DNA from: Harmothoe impar
Taxonomy: Eukaryota; Annelida; Polychaeta; Phyllodocida; Polynoidae
Reading direction: 5' to 3'
Assembly (NCBI GenBank): GCA_947462335.1
Contig: OX381715.1
Span: 40,834,650 to 40,898,649 of the forward strand
Length of the DNA: 64,000 nt
Shown: positions 51,201 to 57,200 of the stretch, piece by piece
How the letters are laid out: each line of letters opens with the position of its first letter
How positions within the stretch are numbered: the stretch's first letter is position 1
Notes under the pieces: generated by a model
What the model was told of the DNA's origin: nothing
Database searches by the model: none
Seen by the model: only the letters and a program-made list of their open reading frames with translations
Translations under genes and position numbers: made by a program

Positions 51201-54200
51201 GCTACATGAGAGTGGCCCGTGGACGTTGAGGTTATTCTCCCGGTTGTGTCTATCCTCTTGCGATCCCCACAGTTGGGTTTTTTGCATAGGTTTCTGTCTG
51301 TATTGCCATTTGTTGCCTCTCTTCTCTGATGTCCATTGTCTGGTTCATCGCTGTTGCAGGGTATATCTGTACCCCCTCCTTGGTCCCTTGTCCCTTCAGG
51401 GTGGTAATTTGTTCTTGCTCTCACTAGGTGATCTTTGAGGTTTTTGGGTCTGCTGAATCCTTTGATCAGTCTCCCGTCATGTATTTTCATTGTGGTTTTT
51501 GATGCACCCAGTTGACCCCAGTTGGTGTCTACTATTTCATTTGCGAAATTGTGGCCTGGGGCATATGTGGTGATCAGGTAGTTCCTCTCTTTTTCCTCTT
51601 GTTTTTTCTCCTCTTTCTTTTTTCTTTCTTTGTGTAGCCTTTCAGCTCTGACTCTCTGTTCTACTTTCTTTACACATCGTTGTAATAGTTCTTCTGGGTA
51701 TTCTCTGTCTCTGAATTCTTGGAGCTTGATTTCCTTTCTCCTTTCATAGTCTTCATTCCTGCCACAGATCCTGAGTAGTCTCAGTAGTTGTGAGTATGGC
51801 AGGCTTTTTTTGGTTGCCGGTGGGTGTGCTGATGAGTACAATAGATATGTATTTGTATCTGTTGGTTTGGTGTACAGGTCTGTATATAGGCCATTCTCTC
51901 CCCTTTTCACTGTTGTGTCAAGGAAATTGATCTCTGTTTTTGATGTTTCCATTGTGAATTTGATACTGTGGTGATAAGAATTTAGGTATGTTAACCATTT
52001 GCCTAGTTCTTCATCTTCATGGTCCCATGTGAAGAAGATATCATCAATGAATCTCAACCACGTTGTTGGCTTCAGGTGATATGTGTCCAGCATCTTCTCC
52101 TCTAGGCTCTCCATAAACAGGTTTGCATATGAGGGAGCCAGTTTTGTGCCCATATTAAATATTGGACCAACCTCAAAATGTCAAAACATTCATCACCGTG
52201 TAATAATCATTGATTGAATCAAGACAACTGCATTGAATTAGACAGTTAATCATGATTTAGATCTACCACTGTAGATCTATACTACGAGACTATAGACATA
52301 TATAGCGTCACGATTCATTTCGACATGTCATTGGATTATATTAACTGATTGAATGACTGATATTCGGAATCAACTGTTCAAGTGAAAGTGATATATCAAA
52401 TGCAAAACGAGAGCAACGGTATCATGAGTATGAGGGTCGACCCCTAAAAATAGTAAAATCGACACAGCGACATGGGCATTTTGAGCCTTAGGGAGCGTTC
52501 ATTATTTATGGTAGGGAGGGGGAGGGCGTTTGGCAAAACGAATATGTCAAAAAAAAGATCCCCCCCCCCTCTGAATTGGTAAAAAAAGAAGACCCCTCCC
52601 CTCCGAATAGGTCGGAAAAAAATTAACCCCTCCACCATAGACGTTTATAAATACTTAATAATGGCATCAATGACATACAAAGTCTACATAGTCCTATTCT
52701 ATAACTTATCATAGCATGAGCTTAACCATTTAGGGCCAAGCATCAACTATAGTCGATGCCATGGCTGGCCGAGCATCGGCTATAGTCAATGCCATGGCTG
52801 GCCGAGCATCAACTATAGTCATCATAAGTCTATGGGATTTAGCAAAGGCTCGGCCCAGGGAAAGCTCCTGTAAAAATGTGCCGGCCCCATCACCACAATT
52901 CTTTTTTTTTGTCCGGCCCTAAAGGGTTAACCATTATTTGAGGGAGTGGTTATAGGGCATCACAATATGGTAAATATTTTTGCATCTCCCACATGTGGAG
53001 AGCGCAGATTTTTCTGGTTCCGTGGTGCGTTCGATTTTTTTTGCTAAAAATGGGTGTAATTATTTTGGTACCCACCTACAAGTCCTGCTAATACTGCTTG
53101 GTAGATGTACAATGAAATGGCCCAGCTCAGGGACAGCGGAATGTGGATAAAGTTGGGGGGGCCCAGCTCCCAAGGCCAGCTGATGAGTGTTGGTTGGAGG
53201 GAGAAACAGATGGTTGTTTTGGGGCCATAGGCCCCAGGAAAATTTAGGAATTTGACGTTTATATTATTAGTCTGTTCCAAATTGTCTGAAGTCTACTATA
53301 TGATCGATGGAAAATTTTGTAATTTTATATTGAAATTGATGTGTTCTGAGGGACTCCGAGCTTGTCATTTAAGAAAACTTTAGGAATTTTACTTGAAATT
53401 GGTGTATTCTTGGATACTCGGAGTCTAGAATGTTCATGTTTCCCAAAAAAAGTTGGCTCCCCAACTTTACTAGGCCCCCAGCCCCCCCTGTTCCGCTGCC
53501 ACTGCAGCTTAAAACAATGATTGATGTTTGATGAAGGGATACTCTGTACATTATAATAGTAGGTAGGTCAACCAGAGGCCGGGATCCTGGGCCTGTATAT
53601 GTCCCAATGCTAAACACTCAAAATCAAATGATGGTTTTCTCTGCCATATAACATGGTGCCATTAGACCAAAAAAAAAATAGTCGTGTTCAGGTAACATGG
53701 CCCCAAAAAAATAGGGTAGGTAGGTCGATCTTTTTTTTTTTACCTAAATATTTTGAGGATTTTGAGGCAGATTTCCTCCCATTTTCGTATAATTTTTCGG
53801 GAAAAAAATATTTCAGGAAAAAAATGTATTTTTTGGTAGAAAAAACACAAAAATGGCTTCCAAAAAAAAAAATGAAAAAAAGATTTGGGTAGGGCCAAAA
53901 AAATTTATAATATAAATGTCACATCATGAGAAACGGGAAAATTCAGTCTTTTACATCCTGTTCTATCTGTAGATTTCCCATTGACAAATAATGATATATT
54001 AATTGCTAAAGTAAATACAATGTCAGTGTCAATAAGTAGATTGGAACGGTTTTTATAGTACAGGCTTTGGGGCTACCTCCCCATGAAAGTGGTTCAAGGA
54101 TGTGAAATTGAATTTGTATATGTGGTATGTATATGTGATATGTGAGATATATGTGAGATATCATACATATCAACTCTCCTGTTGGAGCAGACTTTGTAGG

Positions 54201-57200
54201 TATCTCACTTTACATTCTGTCACCATAACTACGAGATAAAACCATCTGTGACTAAATTACATCATTTGTACAGGTGATTTCTATAGTCAAGTACCCCTAC
54301 AACCCCCCAAAACCCCCACCTTTAGGTAGAGTATAGCTTTCTGAGTAATATCCTTTTAGTTTGGTGTAGAAATATGCTGGCGAAAATTGGTGACAGGGGC
54401 TCCCCTGAAATGGGGTAATTACTCTAGAATTGCCACTTTCAGAAGAAAGTCTTATATAATATCATTCAATCATGGCACATCATATTTAGGTAGCGGATGT
54501 ACCAGAAAAGTCTTTTACTAATCCAGTATAAAAAGCAGAATAATGATATCTTTAGAAATTAATGCTAGAGAGCCCCTCAAAATCTGGAGAGTCCTGCCTG
54601 TCCCATAAGTATTAAGGTTGATCGCTACTCATGGAATATGGACTCCTGTGCAGCTTTCTGCGCATATAGCTTTAAATTGCCACAATGGGCTTATATTATA
54701 TAACTGGATACATATACATAAACACTATGCCAGTGATATTTGCTATTTTTAACATAAAATATTGGTATTATTTACCAATAAATCATTATTGAGATTGATA
54801 AAGATCTCATCCCTGTACTTAAAACAAACAAGGGTATAAAATATATACATTTTTTACCCCGATCCTTGGCTTTTATTATTTTGGCCTTTAAATATGAGAT
54901 TTAGACAGTTTTTGTCCTATTTTTTAACTTTAAAGGCCCAAAACCCTAAAAATTTGCACAGGACCCCCTATCAAAATTCCCTTTAAATGTTAGCAAATGA
55001 TCTGAACTATTTTTTGAGAAAGTAAAAAAAAAGTCTATGGATTTTTTTTGCTAATCTTTAAGATTTTGTTGAAACATTTACCATCTAGTTTAATCAATAA
55101 TTCATTTTAAATATAGCATTGATGTGGGCAGTGGTTCACTAAGAAAAAAAATCGTTAAAATTTCCCAATTTTTGGTGTTTTTTGCCAAAATAGAAAATGT
55201 AATAAAAAAAGAAGCTTGGGACCCCCCTATTTTTTTACATTTTCGATTTCTTAATGATCTAAACTACCATTAGGCAAAAAATTAGGAAATTCTATGGATG
55301 AAAAGTTAAGAGTAGCGATCAACCTTAAGCCAAGGAAGAGACTCGGACCCATCCAAGGAGTAAAACAGTGGTAGAAGCTGACAGGTGCATACCGTAAAAT
55401 TATTTTTATGACGTTTTTGGTACTTAAGAGTTAAAATGTCCCCAAAATTGCGAAATTTGACCCTCCTCTCCTCTCCTGTCACACAGCCACCCGTGGGTGG
55501 ATGGGTGACATGAGGACCAGTATATTTATAGACTGATGGATCCCTCGAGAGGGTGTCTTATCTACCCAGGAGCCGGAAGCCATGCTGGAGGAACTAGCCT
55601 TCCTAGCCATCTCTATAGGACTGGCTATGCTATCCTATTTTCTATCTACATACATGTGAGGTGCACTTCTCACTTACATCTGCCTATGTCTACTTGCTAC
55701 AATAAAACTGGATATCAACTCTAATCTATTGTGTCTCCTTGTCAGATCATCTACACTAAATGACCTCTCGGCATATTTCACTAGATCTCCCCATCATTTT
55801 GAGATATCATATGACAAATTCACAATTTCCGATCATTTTCTAAAATTGCGTTGACCTACCTAATAATAGTGACAAATCTGAGGAAAATTTTGAAAATCTA
55901 GAGGTCAATCAGCCAATTTTTATGTATCCTGGTATTATAACTTGCAGTTAAATGAACAAAATCACTATTTAAACCTAGTTTGGTTTTCCAAAGGCTAGGA
56001 TCAGTAAGAAATAGGGAGCTGAGGGCGAGAATTTAAAGTTGAACGAAGAGTCACAGGGGAATGTGTCTTTGGTATATAACGGCACAGATTAATTACAATC
56101 CCGGAGTGAGGGCACTTGGTATATTATGTATACACAAGTGTGTGGCTGGGAGGGACACTTTTTGAGCAAAATCTCCCTCACCAAGGGTCTGCATTTCACC
56201 AAAATCCCCCTCACCAAGGATCAATTTTCACCAAAATCCCCCTCACCAAGGGTCATTTTTCCGAGATTTCTACAAATTCCTCCCAAAAAGGATAATATTT
56301 CGGAATTTCCAACAAAATTCTTTATGAAAAGAGTCCTTTTTGACCAAAATCCTTCTCACCAAGGGTGACCCCTCGAGATAAATTGCTAAAACCTAGGCAC
56401 TATTTTCTAAAATCCCGCTCAGCAAGGGTCACATTTGCAGTGTTGCCGAAATGACGCCGAAATCGAGTGCCCCCCCCCCCCAGTTACAATCGCTTAAGCC
56501 ATCAATGGTAATATGCATGGATGTTACATGCACCATAGTTGATAACCTTCAAGGCTTCATTCGAGGAAATGCCATAGCATGATAAGGCACCTGCCTTCAA
56601 AGTTCTAGCTAGGCTAGGGTAAGGACCCTCCCCTCTGTCAGCCTGTGTGGACAGTAGCGCTACGTCGCTTGGGCCTAAAAAAAAAAAAAGTTGTGTTCCG
56701 GTAACATGGCCCAAAAAAAAGAGGGTCGGTACCGGTAGGTCGGATTTTTTTTTTTTTTACAATTTTTTTTTGGTAAAAAGGTGAATTTTAGGAGTAAAAA
56801 CACCAAAAATGTCCTAAAAATTACAAAAAATTACAAAAACGTCCCAAAAAAATTAGGGTCGGCCCCAAAAACGGAGGGTCGGTCGGGATACCGGAACACA
56901 ACTTTTTTTTTTTTAGGCCTTGTCTTTATTTGCGGTAGAAGACCATGTCAAGACTGAAGTGTTCACTTATCAGTAAAAGAAGGATTATAGAATGCATTTA
57001 AGCCAGACCCCACCTCGATGAATAACCCACTGACAAGCCTGCAGACCCCCTCCCACCAGCCCCCCCCCCCCCCCCCCCCCACCCCCCCCCCCCCCCCCCC
57101 CCCCCCCACCCCCCCATCGTCGCATCGATGATCGAGACCCCCACCAGTAGTATAGACCTGGTAGCGGTGCCAGTGGTCTATCCAATACAGTAGCTTATAT

